Assembly: GCA_030148025.1 (NCBI GenBank)
Contig: JASBUG010000041.1
Coordinates: forward strand, 1-64,000
Source: Flavobacteriaceae bacterium
GTDB taxonomy: Bacteria; Bacteroidota; Bacteroidia; Flavobacteriales; Flavobacteriaceae
Direction of reading: 5' to 3'
DNA: 64,000 bases
The notes beneath the pieces were generated by a model. It did no database searches. It worked only from the letters and a program-made list of their open reading frames with translations, and was not told where the DNA came from. Both the position numbers and the translations under genes were made by a program. Within the stretch, counting starts at the first letter, position 1. Every line of letters starts with the position of its first letter. Shown here in pieces: positions 1 to 8,269 of this stretch.

Positions 1-6
1 ATTTTA

Positions 7-750
7 TCATGGACTAAGTTCGTTTTCTATTTGGCCAATAAGCAAATTCATCGTCTCTATTACAAAATCCATTCGGTATATATAGTTTTCATATTTATCC
101 TCTTCTAAGGCTATTAAGGATATAAACGAAGGATGTTCTAATACGTTATCCACTTTTATCCTTCCATAAATTTCTAGTGTACCATCTTCTTCTTTTACAA
201 TGACTTCCTTCAATATGTCATTTTCGTATTGCTGTTCTAATGCTACGCGTTCATCATTATGTTTATTTATGAACGAACTAAATCCAGGTAAGGTCACTTC
301 AAAAGTTTTAATAATTCGTTTTCTCAATTCTTTATTCCTAATCAATTCAAAACCTGATGATTTTAAAGCATCATAAGGACCGCTATCGTATCTAAAAATA
401 ACATCTCGTTGCATAGCTCTGATATATATAATTAAGGTGTCATTTGGTAGATTCTGATTTTCATAGGTCGCTTTTTTTAAATACTCTAGACCTTTGTTCT
501 TAATTGCAAAACGAGGTTCAAAAACCTCAGAATACAAATCTAAATTGTCTTCTAAGGATGTTTTTAAATCCACTAAAATTTCTCGCTCCCTTACACTATC
601 CTTTGATTTTTCATTCCAATTATTAATAGATAGAGCTATTAAAATACCTATAACAACAAGTATAATTTCGCCTATGGCATATTTTAAATACTTTCCGGTT
701 TTGTTTTGCTCCATAAGGTCGTATCGTATTTTTCGAAAGAATTTAATCAT
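7..750 (-). CDS. DUF6090 family membrane-anchored protein
   Basis: The 247-residue protein begins with a basic stretch (MIKFFRKIRYDLM), then has one strong membrane helix at about residues 25-44 (GEIILVVIGILIALSINNW). A long, mostly helical, charged domain follows. The short cytoplasmic N-terminus, the GEI-LVVIGILIALSINNWNE segment and the overall length match the DUF6090 family, which is common and often multicopy in Flavobacteriaceae. Function is unknown. The bulk of the protein is probably periplasmic. The stop codon lies six bases from the window edge, so the gene is complete. A 42-base gap separates it from the next minus-strand gene upstream, so the two may be co-transcribed. Confidence 0.85.
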   Translation of the reverse strand: MIKFFRKIRYDLMEQNKTGKYLKYAIGEIILVVIGILIALSINNWNEKSKDSVREREILVDLKTSLEDNLDLYSEVFEPRFAIKNKGLEYLKKATYENQNLPNDTLIIYIRAMQRDVIFRYDSGPYDALKSSGFELIRNKELRKRIIKTFEVTLPGFSSFINKHNDERVALEQQYENDILKEVIVKEEDGTLEIYGRIKVDNVLEHPSFISLIALEEDKYENYIYRMDFVIETMNLLIGQIENELSP

Positions 751-792
751 TGGTTGGTGGTTATATTTAAATAAACAATAGTTATACTTTTA

Positions 793-1254
793 CTATTCCG
801 TTACTTTTAAATTTTGAAATAGGGTATTCATCCACAACGAAAAATCTTTTGAAAAGGCAAAACCAACCTCATTCCAATAGGTTTCAAACCCAGGAGAATG
901 AAGTGCAGCCACAATAAATTTTGCGTAATTATCCCAATGATTATTAGGCATTAATTTTAATTTATGGTGATGAAAATAGGTTTCTGCATGCAATAAAAGC
1001 ATCATGTGGTTCCAGTTTCTAAACTCAATATCACCAGTACTCAAATCTTCTTCTTGCATTACTTTTGCCCAACGATCAGCATGTTCAGCACGAAATTTTG
1101 TTAGTTCCATTGCGAATTCAGATAGTGAATGTCTTGATGCTGCTCGGTTAACCCGAGTACCTTCTTTAACTTGTTTTGCCAGATATACTAAAGTTATAAC
1201 TACTGCTGCGGATGCTAATAGTTCGCTAAGCAGCACAATATTTTCTAAATTCAT
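793..1254 (-). CDS. Small membrane-anchored protein of unknown function
   Basis: This 153-residue protein has one N-terminal membrane helix at about residues 5-25 (LLSELLASAAVVITLVYLA), followed by a soluble helical domain rich in Trp and His (for example NHMMLLLHAETYFHHHKLKL). I do not recognise a named family. The layout of helix first, then KQVKEGTRVNRAASRHS, resembles small bacterial proteins annotated only as hypothetical. It lies just upstream of the DUF6090 gene on the same strand. The His/Trp-rich part could suggest ligand or metal binding, but that is speculation. The start ATG is the first in frame and directly precedes the hydrophobic segment. Confidence 0.7.
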   Translation of the reverse strand: MNLENIVLLSELLASAAVVITLVYLAKQVKEGTRVNRAASRHSLSEFAMELTKFRAEHADRWAKVMQEEDLSTGDIEFRNWNHMMLLLHAETYFHHHKLKLMPNNHWDNYAKFIVAALHSPGFETYWNEVGFAFSKDFSLWMNTLFQNLKVTE

Positions 1255-1380
1255 ATATGTTTAGTGGTTTGGTTGGTTATAATAAAACTATACATGCTTA
1301 TAGAAGCAATTTACATATTTTTTAATTATAACATGCTATGTTACAACAAGGTAGGTAAGTAGTGATAAAAAATTGCGAAG

Positions 1381-1415
1381 AGATTCTTTCTTGTTATCAC
1401 TTTGTCTGAATGACA
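1381..1415. repeat. Short dispersed palindrome (degenerate copy)
   Basis: The segment starts AGATTCTTTC and ends CTGAATGACA. It shares the outer bases (AGATT...AATGACA) of the palindromes found in the his operon, but its centre is diverged. It lies in the 271-base gap between the DUF2200 gene and the next gene upstream. Confidence 0.5.
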
Positions 1416-1449
1416 ACTAGTGAGCGGTGAATTGTGAACTGTTGATGGT

Positions 1450-1476
1450 GAGATTCTTCGCAAGCTCAGAATGACA
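1450..1476. repeat. Short dispersed palindrome (AGATTCTTC/AGAATGACA type)
   Basis: GAGATTCTTCGCAAGCTCAG followed by AATGACA. The centre CTTCGCAAGCTCAG differs from the his-operon copies at 33723-33750 and 34408-34436, but both ends match. Together with 1381-1415 it is the only copy seen outside the his region. Confidence 0.7.
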
Positions 1477-1525
1477 AAAAGTAAATAATGAAGCTTGAAT
1501 GATTAAAGGAAAGATTACGTTATTG

Positions 1526-1897
1526 TTATTCTCTACGTAAAATTTTTTCCATTTTACGTCCTCTTGCCAATTCATCAATCAGTTTTTCCATCTGTCTAGA
1601 TTGCTTATACAATTCAAATTCGTCTTCTATTTCTTCAATTCTATAACCACAAACAACCCCTTTAATCATGTGTGCATTTTTATGAATGTTAGCCTTTTCA
1701 AAAAATGTTCTATAAGTTACTTTGTCATCAATAAGTGTTTGTAATGTATCTTGATCAAATCCAGTAAACCATGTAATTACCTGGTCAAGTTCTTCTTTTG
1801 TTCTACCATTTTTCACTAATCTATTCAGATAATGCGGATAAATGGTTGCAAATATCAAATTAGCAACTTGTTCGTTTTTTTTGGCTGTAACTTTCAT
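1526..1897 (-). CDS. DUF2200 family protein
   Basis: The 123-residue protein has the hallmarks of DUF2200: an N-terminal IFATIYPHYLNRLVKNGRTK segment, a middle ITWFTGF segment, the VVCGYRIEEIEDE motif, and a C-terminal LIDELARGRKMEKILRRE tail. The usual length is about 115-120 residues, so this copy is full-length. No signal peptide or membrane helix is visible, so it should be cytoplasmic. The biochemical role of the family is not established. The gene appears monocistronic, flanked upstream by a 115-base gap and downstream by a repeat-containing gap. Confidence 0.9.
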   Translation of the reverse strand: MKVTAKKNEQVANLIFATIYPHYLNRLVKNGRTKEELDQVITWFTGFDQDTLQTLIDDKVTYRTFFEKANIHKNAHMIKGVVCGYRIEEIEDEFELYKQSRQMEKLIDELARGRKMEKILRRE

Positions 1898-2012
1898 TAT
1901 GATCTGATTTTAGAATTGGTTGACGCGTAAAAATCTACATTGATTTTCACTCTTAATCAAAGATAGTAAAGTTGCAACGAACAATTATTAAAAATACCGT
2001 AGTATGACCTAT

Positions 2013-2486
2013 TTAATTCCCTTTTAATTGCCTTTCGTAGTCTTCGGCATCGTAAGTTCCTTTTGAATCTTGAACCAGCCCCTGATCATTCATTGTCCAT
2101 TCTTCAAATCCACTAAAATCTACTTTATTTCCTGTTCCACCTGATCCAGTGTTGGTGCCTTTAAAAGTCCAATAGTATCTATATTTTCCATTGCTTTCTG
2201 TTAGGCTATCCATAGTTAATACCATATCAGGAAAAGCTTCCATATAAGACTGAGCTGTTTCAGCTAATTGTTTTCTACCCACGGCAGGTGTTCCATTATT
2301 AACAGTCAACACTCCATCTTCAGCATAAAATGAAGCCATTTTTTCCGGTTGCTTGCTATTCCAAGCTTCGGTGTATTTGTTTCCGAATTCAATCATTTTG
2401 TCGAACTGGGATTTATCAGATTTACATCCTGTAGCCATTGTTAAAGTTATCAGTAGTATTGTTAGGAAAGAGTATATAGTTTTCAT
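2013..2486 (-). CDS. SnoaL/NTF2-like domain lipoprotein
   Basis: The 157-residue precursor has a lipoprotein signal peptide with the lipobox ending ATGC (Cys21). An NTF2/SnoaL-like fold follows. The segment YTEAWNSKQPEKMASFYAED is typical of the first helix of this fold. The later segments AVGRKQLAETAQSYMEAFPD and FEEWTMNDQGLVQDSKGTYD also match it. Such proteins range from ester cyclases and isomerases to non-catalytic binding proteins, and nothing here fixes the ligand. It should be anchored in the cell envelope by its lipid. It is divergent from the esterase gene at 2625, with about 138 bases between them for both promoters. Confidence 0.8.
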   Translation of the reverse strand: MKTIYSFLTILLITLTMATGCKSDKSQFDKMIEFGNKYTEAWNSKQPEKMASFYAEDGVLTVNNGTPAVGRKQLAETAQSYMEAFPDMVLTMDSLTESNGKYRYYWTFKGTNTGSGGTGNKVDFSGFEEWTMNDQGLVQDSKGTYDAEDYERQLKGN

Positions 2487-2624
2487 ATTGTGACTATGGT
2501 TAGTTTCAGAAGCAATTTACATATTTTATTTTATAACTGTAACAATTAAAAATTAGTATAGTCCTTATTATTAGATATTTATACTATCACATCAATTAAA
2601 AACACTACTACAAAACCACAATAA

Positions 2625-4388
2625 ATGAAGACTAACTCACTATTCGTGCTACTAGCACTAAGCATTTCATTATTTTCATGTAACACTACACAAGAACCTA
2701 AAACAGCCATAATTACTGGAAAAGTAGATATTAACTGGTCCAACACACTCACTTTCCGAAACGGACCTGTACCGCTTACCGATTCCTGGATCGATCGTAT
2801 CGAAATAGGAGATAGCATCATCAACTTAAATGACGATGGTACTTTCGAGATAAAAGTATCATTAGATACTCCAGATTTTTATGTACTCTCACACGAATCC
2901 AATATTGTAGAACTATTTGTATCTCCTGAAGACTCTATAGCTGTCGATTTTAATGCCGACACTGTGTTTTCTGGTAAGGGTGCAGCACAAAACAATCACC
3001 TAAAAGCAATGCGTGATATAATTAACGCTAATCGTCGTAATATCAATAAAATAGAGTTTTTTAATCAACCCTCAAGTTATATGAACTCGATATTAGATTC
3101 ATTAGAATCAGCTTATCTGGATGCACATAATACATTTAAAAGCAATACAACAGTTGACGCTATTTTTGATGAACGTGTTACTGCAGATATCACTTATAGA
3201 AACAAACTTTATAAAGTCGTTCATCCACCATTATATAAGGAGCGTGCTGGTGAAACCCTTCCTGTATCACAAAGCTATTACGATGACCTTGCAAAAAATA
3301 GCCTTAATAACCCTAGATTACTAAAATCCTTAGATTATGTATTGTTCTTAGATGCCTATATGACAGCACAAGCGGCGGGAGATTACAAATTTGGAAATCA
3401 TTTTGATGCACCTATAAATGAAATTCAGTCTAGATATGAAGCGATACAGCAGTTAGAAGCACATCAAGACATTAAGGATTATTTATTACATGAGCATTTA
3501 AACAAGAGTATTGATAATTACGGTGTTCATTATCTAAAAGATGTCATGCCTAAGTATCGTGAAGATTGTAATAATACTGCTTATATAAAAGAAATAGAAG
3601 ACCGTTATACTAAAGGTGTCGAACGAAGGAAACAGCCAAGTGAAATTAAGATCTATAAAACCATAGGTAATATTGAACTAGAGGCACATATTTTTTATCC
3701 AGAAAACTTTAATGTAAACGATAAACGTGCTGCTTATGTATTCTTTCATGGTGGAGGATGGGAAACAGGTATTCCAGAATGGGGTTATAAAAACTGCAAG
3801 CGCTATAGCGAAAAAGGTATGGTGGCTATTTCGTTTGAGTATAGAATCTTAAATATTCACAAGTCTAATATTCTTGATTGTGTAAGAGATACCAAGTCTG
3901 CTATACTATGGACTCGTAAAAATGCTGCAACATTAGGCATTGATCCTGACAAGGTTGTTGCTGCAGGGTTTTCGGCAGGAGGGCATTTAGCAGCTTGTAC
4001 AGCTATTTTAGATGAATATGAGGAGCAAGATGCTTCTGGACTTAGCTGTAAACCTAATGCTATTGTAGTACATTCAGCTTCATATAACACCTTAAAGAAT
4101 CGTTGGTTTGGACGAAATTCAGAGCAAAAAGCTGAATCTATCTCCACATTTCATCAAGTAGATAAGAATCTCGTGCCTTCTATATTCTTTCATGGCACAG
4201 ACGATTATTTAGCACCTATAAGTGAGTTTACCGAGTTTAGAGATAAAATGGTTGCATTAGGCAATGATTTTGAATACAAGATATTTGAAGGTGTTGGTCA
4301 TTTCTTCGGTAATGCAGCTGCACGTGAAGAGGTGAATAAACTAACAGAGGCGTTTTTTGTGAAGTTGGGATATATCAATAAAGAATAG
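2625..4388 (+). CDS. Lipoprotein alpha/beta hydrolase (BD-FAE/HSL-type esterase)
   Basis: The 587-residue precursor has a lipoprotein signal with SLFSC (Cys19), an N-terminal region of about 330 residues that I do not recognise, and a C-terminal alpha/beta hydrolase domain. The catalytic features are clear: an HGGGW oxyanion-hole motif near residue 375, the nucleophile elbow GFSAGG with Ser450, an Asp in GTDDYLAP (about 526), and the His of GVGHFF (about 559). This pattern fits the hormone-sensitive-lipase/BD-FAE esterases, which cleave acyl or feruloyl esters. It is probably surface- or periplasm-exposed. It converges with the LytTR regulator gene, with only 15 bases between the stop codons. 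Confidence 0.85.
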   Translation: MKTNSLFVLLALSISLFSCNTTQEPKTAIITGKVDINWSNTLTFRNGPVPLTDSWIDRIEIGDSIINLNDDGTFEIKVSLDTPDFYVLSHESNIVELFVSPEDSIAVDFNADTVFSGKGAAQNNHLKAMRDIINANRRNINKIEFFNQPSSYMNSILDSLESAYLDAHNTFKSNTTVDAIFDERVTADITYRNKLYKVVHPPLYKERAGETLPVSQSYYDDLAKNSLNNPRLLKSLDYVLFLDAYMTAQAAGDYKFGNHFDAPINEIQSRYEAIQQLEAHQDIKDYLLHEHLNKSIDNYGVHYLKDVMPKYREDCNNTAYIKEIEDRYTKGVERRKQPSEIKIYKTIGNIELEAHIFYPENFNVNDKRAAYVFFHGGGWETGIPEWGYKNCKRYSEKGMVAISFEYRILNIHKSNILDCVRDTKSAILWTRKNAATLGIDPDKVVAAGFSAGGHLAACTAILDEYEEQDASGLSCKPNAIVVHSASYNTLKNRWFGRNSEQKAESISTFHQVDKNLVPSIFFHGTDDYLAPISEFTEFRDKMVALGNDFEYKIFEGVGHFFGNAAAREEVNKLTEAFFVKLGYINKE

Positions 4389-4403
4389 ATAGACGACTGA
4401 TTA

Positions 4404-5096
4404 TTATTTTGTCAAATTCTCTAATTTTTTTAATACGAGAACACGATACATCGCACTTACTGGAACCTTAGTATCTTCAATGTACACATGCGATTTAGTG
4501 GCTTTTGTAACACGTTCTAGATTCGTAATATAGGATTTATGCGTACGTTGGAAATTTTCTGATAATACCTTCGTAATATTGATCAATGTTTCAGAGATTA
4601 GATACATTCTAGAATCTGTAAAGATCTTTAGATAGTTTCCAAAGCTCTGTATGTACATAATAGATTTGAATGGAATATTCACTGGTAAACCATCGTGTTT
4701 TATTTGAAGTTCCCCAATTCCTTTGTTCTGTTGAGGCTCTGCTAATTTTGAAGTAGAAACCTTGTTAATAGCTTTTAAGAAACGTTCAATTTTTATAGGC
4801 TTCAATAAGTAATCAACCACACCATAATTATAACTTTCTAATGCATATTCAGAATAAGCAGTGGTTAAAATAACTTTAGGCGGTTTAACCATAGACCGCA
4901 ATACTTCCATACCATTAAGCTCAGGCATTTCAATATCCAAAAAAATAAGATCTAGCTCTTGTTGTTGGATAAAATTAATAAACTCCAAAGGATTGCCTGT
5001 GCTAATCACCAATTCAAAATTGTCAATTTTAGAACAATAATCCTCAAGCACTTTACGCGCTAGTATTTCGTCATCTATAATGCCAATTTTAATCAT
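4404..5096 (-). CDS. LytTR-family response regulator
   Basis: The 230-residue protein combines a receiver domain (acidic pair Asp8-Asp9, phospho-acceptor Asp54 in FLDIEMPELNG, Lys in LLKPIK) with a C-terminal LytTR DNA-binding domain (about 130-230; FQRTHKSYITNLERV). I place the start at MIKIGIIDDE rather than the in-frame ATG 60 bases upstream. This leaves an 8-base overlap with the kinase gene (ATGATTAA), which is typical of translational coupling, and gives a canonical receiver N-terminus. It is the cognate partner of the LytS-type kinase directly upstream. The target genes are not shown by the sequence. Confidence 0.93.
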   Translation of the reverse strand: MIKIGIIDDEILARKVLEDYCSKIDNFELVISTGNPLEFINFIQQQELDLIFLDIEMPELNGMEVLRSMVKPPKVILTTAYSEYALESYNYGVVDYLLKPIKIERFLKAINKVSTSKLAEPQQNKGIGELQIKHDGLPVNIPFKSIMYIQSFGNYLKIFTDSRMYLISETLINITKVLSENFQRTHKSYITNLERVTKATKSHVYIEDTKVPVSAMYRVLVLKKLENLTK

Positions 5097-6090
5097 TCGT
5101 TTTAGTTTTAAGATCAATCGATAAATCAATACGATATTGATCCGCCATATCCTCAATCGTTAATACATGTGCCTCTGGATATAATAGATTTAAACGTCTT
5201 TTTACGTTTTCAAGCCCAAAACCATTGCGTTCTGATGTAGTAATTACAGAAGGTTTAGAATTCACTACACAGAAACTTAAACTTTTTTGATCTATGGTAA
5301 CTGAAATGTCAATAGCGCTCTGTTGATTTGTACTTTGGGCACCATGCTTAATAGCGTTTTCCACAAAAGGAATCAATAACATAGGAGCAATCTTTAATCC
5401 TCTCAGTTCTCCATTGATCTGAAACTCTATATTACAACGGTTGCTCAAACGTTTTTCTTCAAGCAATAAATAATTCTCTATAAACTCAAGTTCTTCTTTT
5501 AATAAAACCCTATCTTTTTTAGAACTCTCGAGTTGATAACGCATTAATTCCGATAGCTGCATGACTAGTTCAGGCGTTTCTGGTGATTGTTGCCTAGACA
5601 ATGAATAAATACTATTGAGTGAATTAAATAAAAAATGAGGGTTTACTTGCTCTTTTAAATATTTAAGTTCGGTTTCCTTTTGTAATTTTTCCTTCTCAGC
5701 ATTTTCTTTTTTAATCATTAGATTCCGTCTTAAAAAGAAAGCTGCCATACCAGTTCCAGTCGAATAAATTAAGAAAAAGGAAATCTTATAAACTGAAGTC
5801 CAACTCTTTTCATGGGATTTGATATAAGCCGCAATAAAAATAGTTCCTAACAAAAGAATGATAAAGGAAATATAACGTTTTTTATCTAATAAATACGGAA
5901 TGTATATAAAGTGATTTATCCAGATAACACCCATAATATACACGGTATATGTAACACCCCACATATAGAACGAATAGGTGCTCTCAAACTTATCGCGTAT
6001 AACTAAATTACTCAATATTTCAAGAATAAGCACCAATAAGAAAGCACCAATATTAATCAGTAAAACTTGTTTTAGTGAGGTCTTAGCCAT
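5089..6090 (-). CDS. LytS/YehU-type sensor histidine kinase
   Basis: This 333-residue protein has four predicted membrane helices in the first 122 residues, a short coiled coil (about 122-147), then a His_kinase domain with the phospho-acceptor His152 in NPHFLFNSLN. The ATP-binding boxes are PFVENAIKHG and GFGLENVKRRL. It lacks a large extracellular sensor, so the signal is probably sensed in or near the membrane. It overlaps the LytTR regulator gene by 8 bases, forming a two-gene signalling operon. The start ATG follows a 188-base region shared divergently with the esterase/serine hydrolase gene. Confidence 0.93.
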   Translation of the reverse strand: MAKTSLKQVLLINIGAFLLVLILEILSNLVIRDKFESTYSFYMWGVTYTVYIMGVIWINHFIYIPYLLDKKRYISFIILLLGTIFIAAYIKSHEKSWTSVYKISFFLIYSTGTGMAAFFLRRNLMIKKENAEKEKLQKETELKYLKEQVNPHFLFNSLNSIYSLSRQQSPETPELVMQLSELMRYQLESSKKDRVLLKEELEFIENYLLLEEKRLSNRCNIEFQINGELRGLKIAPMLLIPFVENAIKHGAQSTNQQSAIDISVTIDQKSLSFCVVNSKPSVITTSERNGFGLENVKRRLNLLYPEAHVLTIEDMADQYRIDLSIDLKTKTND

Positions 6091-6278
6091 AGAGTATTTA
6101 CATGTTTAAGGGTTAAAGGTAATATCTATCATGTCAAAATTCTATAAATTCTTGATAAAACAAAGATATCAATGATGAAATGAGTTGGTCATTTAATTTT
6201 AAGGTTCATCCTGTTAAAAATTTTTGCTTTAGATCAACTAATATATTTACACCACATTTAATCAAAATAACGAATACT

Positions 6279-8255
6279 ATGAAAACTATTTTAGGATCAT
6301 TATTATCCATGTTTCTTGTTGTAAATAGTGCCTTTGCTCAGAAAAATAGTGTAAATGAAACCTCTTTAGAGTTGTCACAAATTCGGGTAATCCCAATAAA
6401 AGACACTAAAACAGATAGAAGTTATGAACTTTATATAAAGTTACCGGCAGACTATTCTGAGAACACTAATAAAACCTATCCTGTCCTTTATTATACAGAT
6501 GCTATGTGGCACCTTGAAATGCTATCTGGTGCTACAGAATATATGTTGGAGAACATTATTCTCGTTGGAATTTCTTGGCAATTAGATATAGATGAAGGTC
6601 TAAAAAAGGAAAGAGGAGACCATGTGAGTAGGTTTCGTGATTACTCTATGAGTAAGCACAACAACCCAGAAGTTCAAAAAAAATATCAAATGGGTCAAGC
6701 CAATAGTCATTTAGACTTTATTCGTAATGATGTGATTAAATATGTTGATAGCTCATATCGCACTGACCCAAATAGTCGCACCTATTTTGGATACTCACTT
6801 AGTGGTGAATTTGGTGCATATATACTAATGACACAACCTGATACTTTTAACAATTACATTATTGGTAGTCCAACAATTCAAAGTGAACTTGATTATTTAG
6901 CTGAACTTAATGCAAAATTTGGAGCATATGAGGCTTCAAAAAAAAATTCGAGTTTAAAGGCCAATGTTTTTATTGCGTATGGTTCCTTAGAAGGTGAGAC
7001 TGTGTCTGAGCCCATTGAGGCATTTGTTAAATTATTGAATGATAGAAGAGATGACGGTTTATCTGTATTAAGAGAAGTGATTGATGGTAACCATAGCACT
7101 GCATTCCCTACAACTACAGTTCGAAGTGTTGCTTGGTTGTCATCTTTAATGACTCATGTTGCAAGCGATAACTATGAGGTGTCATTTTGGAAGATTCCAC
7201 ATCTCAATAATCCATTTATCAGTACAACGCCCGAAGACAGAAAAGACGGAATATCAGTTGATACATTAGCTGTTAATAACAGTCATCGAAACGCTATCCT
7301 CAACCTTTCTCAAGAAATTTTTAAAGGCAAATATGGACACTATGATGCTTTACTTATTTCCCACAAAGACAAACTGGTATTTGAATCTTATTATAAAAAA
7401 GGACGTATTAATTTACCACATGGTCAAGCTTCTGCAACAAAAGGTTACACGAGTATGATACTAGGGCGTGCTATTCAGTTAGGCTATTTAACAATGGATG
7501 ATTTAGATAAGCCCTTAATTCATTTCTTGAAGGATCTTGATCCATCAAAGTTTGTCGATGGTGCTGAAAAGATCACACTTCACAAAGCATTAACAATGCA
7601 AGGTGGACTTACGATTGATCGTGAAAAATGGAAAGAAACAGAGAAAGATTTAGCAAGAATTAAAGGGCAGGGGTTGGTACAAACTCTATTAGAAGAAAGT
7701 GCTCCCATAACTTCAAAGACTCAAACTTACTTGTATGGTAACTTTAATCCAATGTTGGTAATGACGGTTATTGATGCAGTTGTACCTCAAGGCGCAGAAC
7801 ATTTTATAAAACATGAAGTACTAGACAAACTAGGAATTACAAATTATAAATGGGAAACAAACCCTAATGGATTACCACAAGCTGGTTATAGAACAAGCAT
7901 AACATCTCGCGATATGCTTAAATGGGGAAGCTTAGTACATCATAACGGAAAATTGAATGGTGAGCAATTTATTTCGGAAGCGTACCTATCTAAGGCCACT
8001 ACAGGTAGTGTTAAACCTACCGAAGATTGGATGCCTAAAGACTATCGTTATGGTTATTATTGGTATCAAACCTATATTCCAGTTGGCAACAAAAACTATA
8101 ATGCCACATTTGCTTGGGGAGGTGGTGGCCAACGCATCATCGTAATCAAAGAACTTGATTTAACCATTGTAATTTCTGGTCATGATGGAGAGGATGACAA
8201 AATAATGACCCAAATTTCAGAGATCATTATACCAGCTTTTGTTAATAATCAATAG
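6279..8255 (+). CDS. Secreted esterase / beta-lactamase-like serine hydrolase fusion
   Basis: I start at MKTILGSLLS, 99 bases inside the longest frame, because this gives a clean signal peptide (ending SAFAQ). The 658-residue protein has two hydrolase domains. Residues of about 30-300 form a putative-esterase (Fes/IroE-like) alpha/beta hydrolase with the nucleophile elbow GYSLSG (Ser173). Residues of about 310-658 form a class C beta-lactamase-like domain with SATK (Ser385-Lys388), a YGN motif in YLYGNFNP and a C-terminal GGGGQ box in place of KTG. The second domain is closely similar to the N-terminal domain of the next gene, 14 bases downstream. The substrate is unknown; peptides or esters are plausible. 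Confidence 0.85.
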   Translation: MKTILGSLLSMFLVVNSAFAQKNSVNETSLELSQIRVIPIKDTKTDRSYELYIKLPADYSENTNKTYPVLYYTDAMWHLEMLSGATEYMLENIILVGISWQLDIDEGLKKERGDHVSRFRDYSMSKHNNPEVQKKYQMGQANSHLDFIRNDVIKYVDSSYRTDPNSRTYFGYSLSGEFGAYILMTQPDTFNNYIIGSPTIQSELDYLAELNAKFGAYEASKKNSSLKANVFIAYGSLEGETVSEPIEAFVKLLNDRRDDGLSVLREVIDGNHSTAFPTTTVRSVAWLSSLMTHVASDNYEVSFWKIPHLNNPFISTTPEDRKDGISVDTLAVNNSHRNAILNLSQEIFKGKYGHYDALLISHKDKLVFESYYKKGRINLPHGQASATKGYTSMILGRAIQLGYLTMDDLDKPLIHFLKDLDPSKFVDGAEKITLHKALTMQGGLTIDREKWKETEKDLARIKGQGLVQTLLEESAPITSKTQTYLYGNFNPMLVMTVIDAVVPQGAEHFIKHEVLDKLGITNYKWETNPNGLPQAGYRTSITSRDMLKWGSLVHHNGKLNGEQFISEAYLSKATTGSVKPTEDWMPKDYRYGYYWYQTYIPVGNKNYNATFAWGGGGQRIIVIKELDLTIVISGHDGEDDKIMTQISEIIIPAFVNNQ

Positions 8256-8269
8256 AAATAAGAAAGAAA

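Noticed and set aside
4404-5156. Longer start for the LytTR regulator (at 5156)
   Set aside because: The extra 20 residues overlap the kinase frame by 68 bases and precede a canonical receiver start; the ATG at 5096 is better.
6180-6278. Upstream extension of the esterase/serine hydrolase gene
   Set aside because: It would place 33 non-signal residues before a clean signal peptide; the ATG at 6279 is the likely start.
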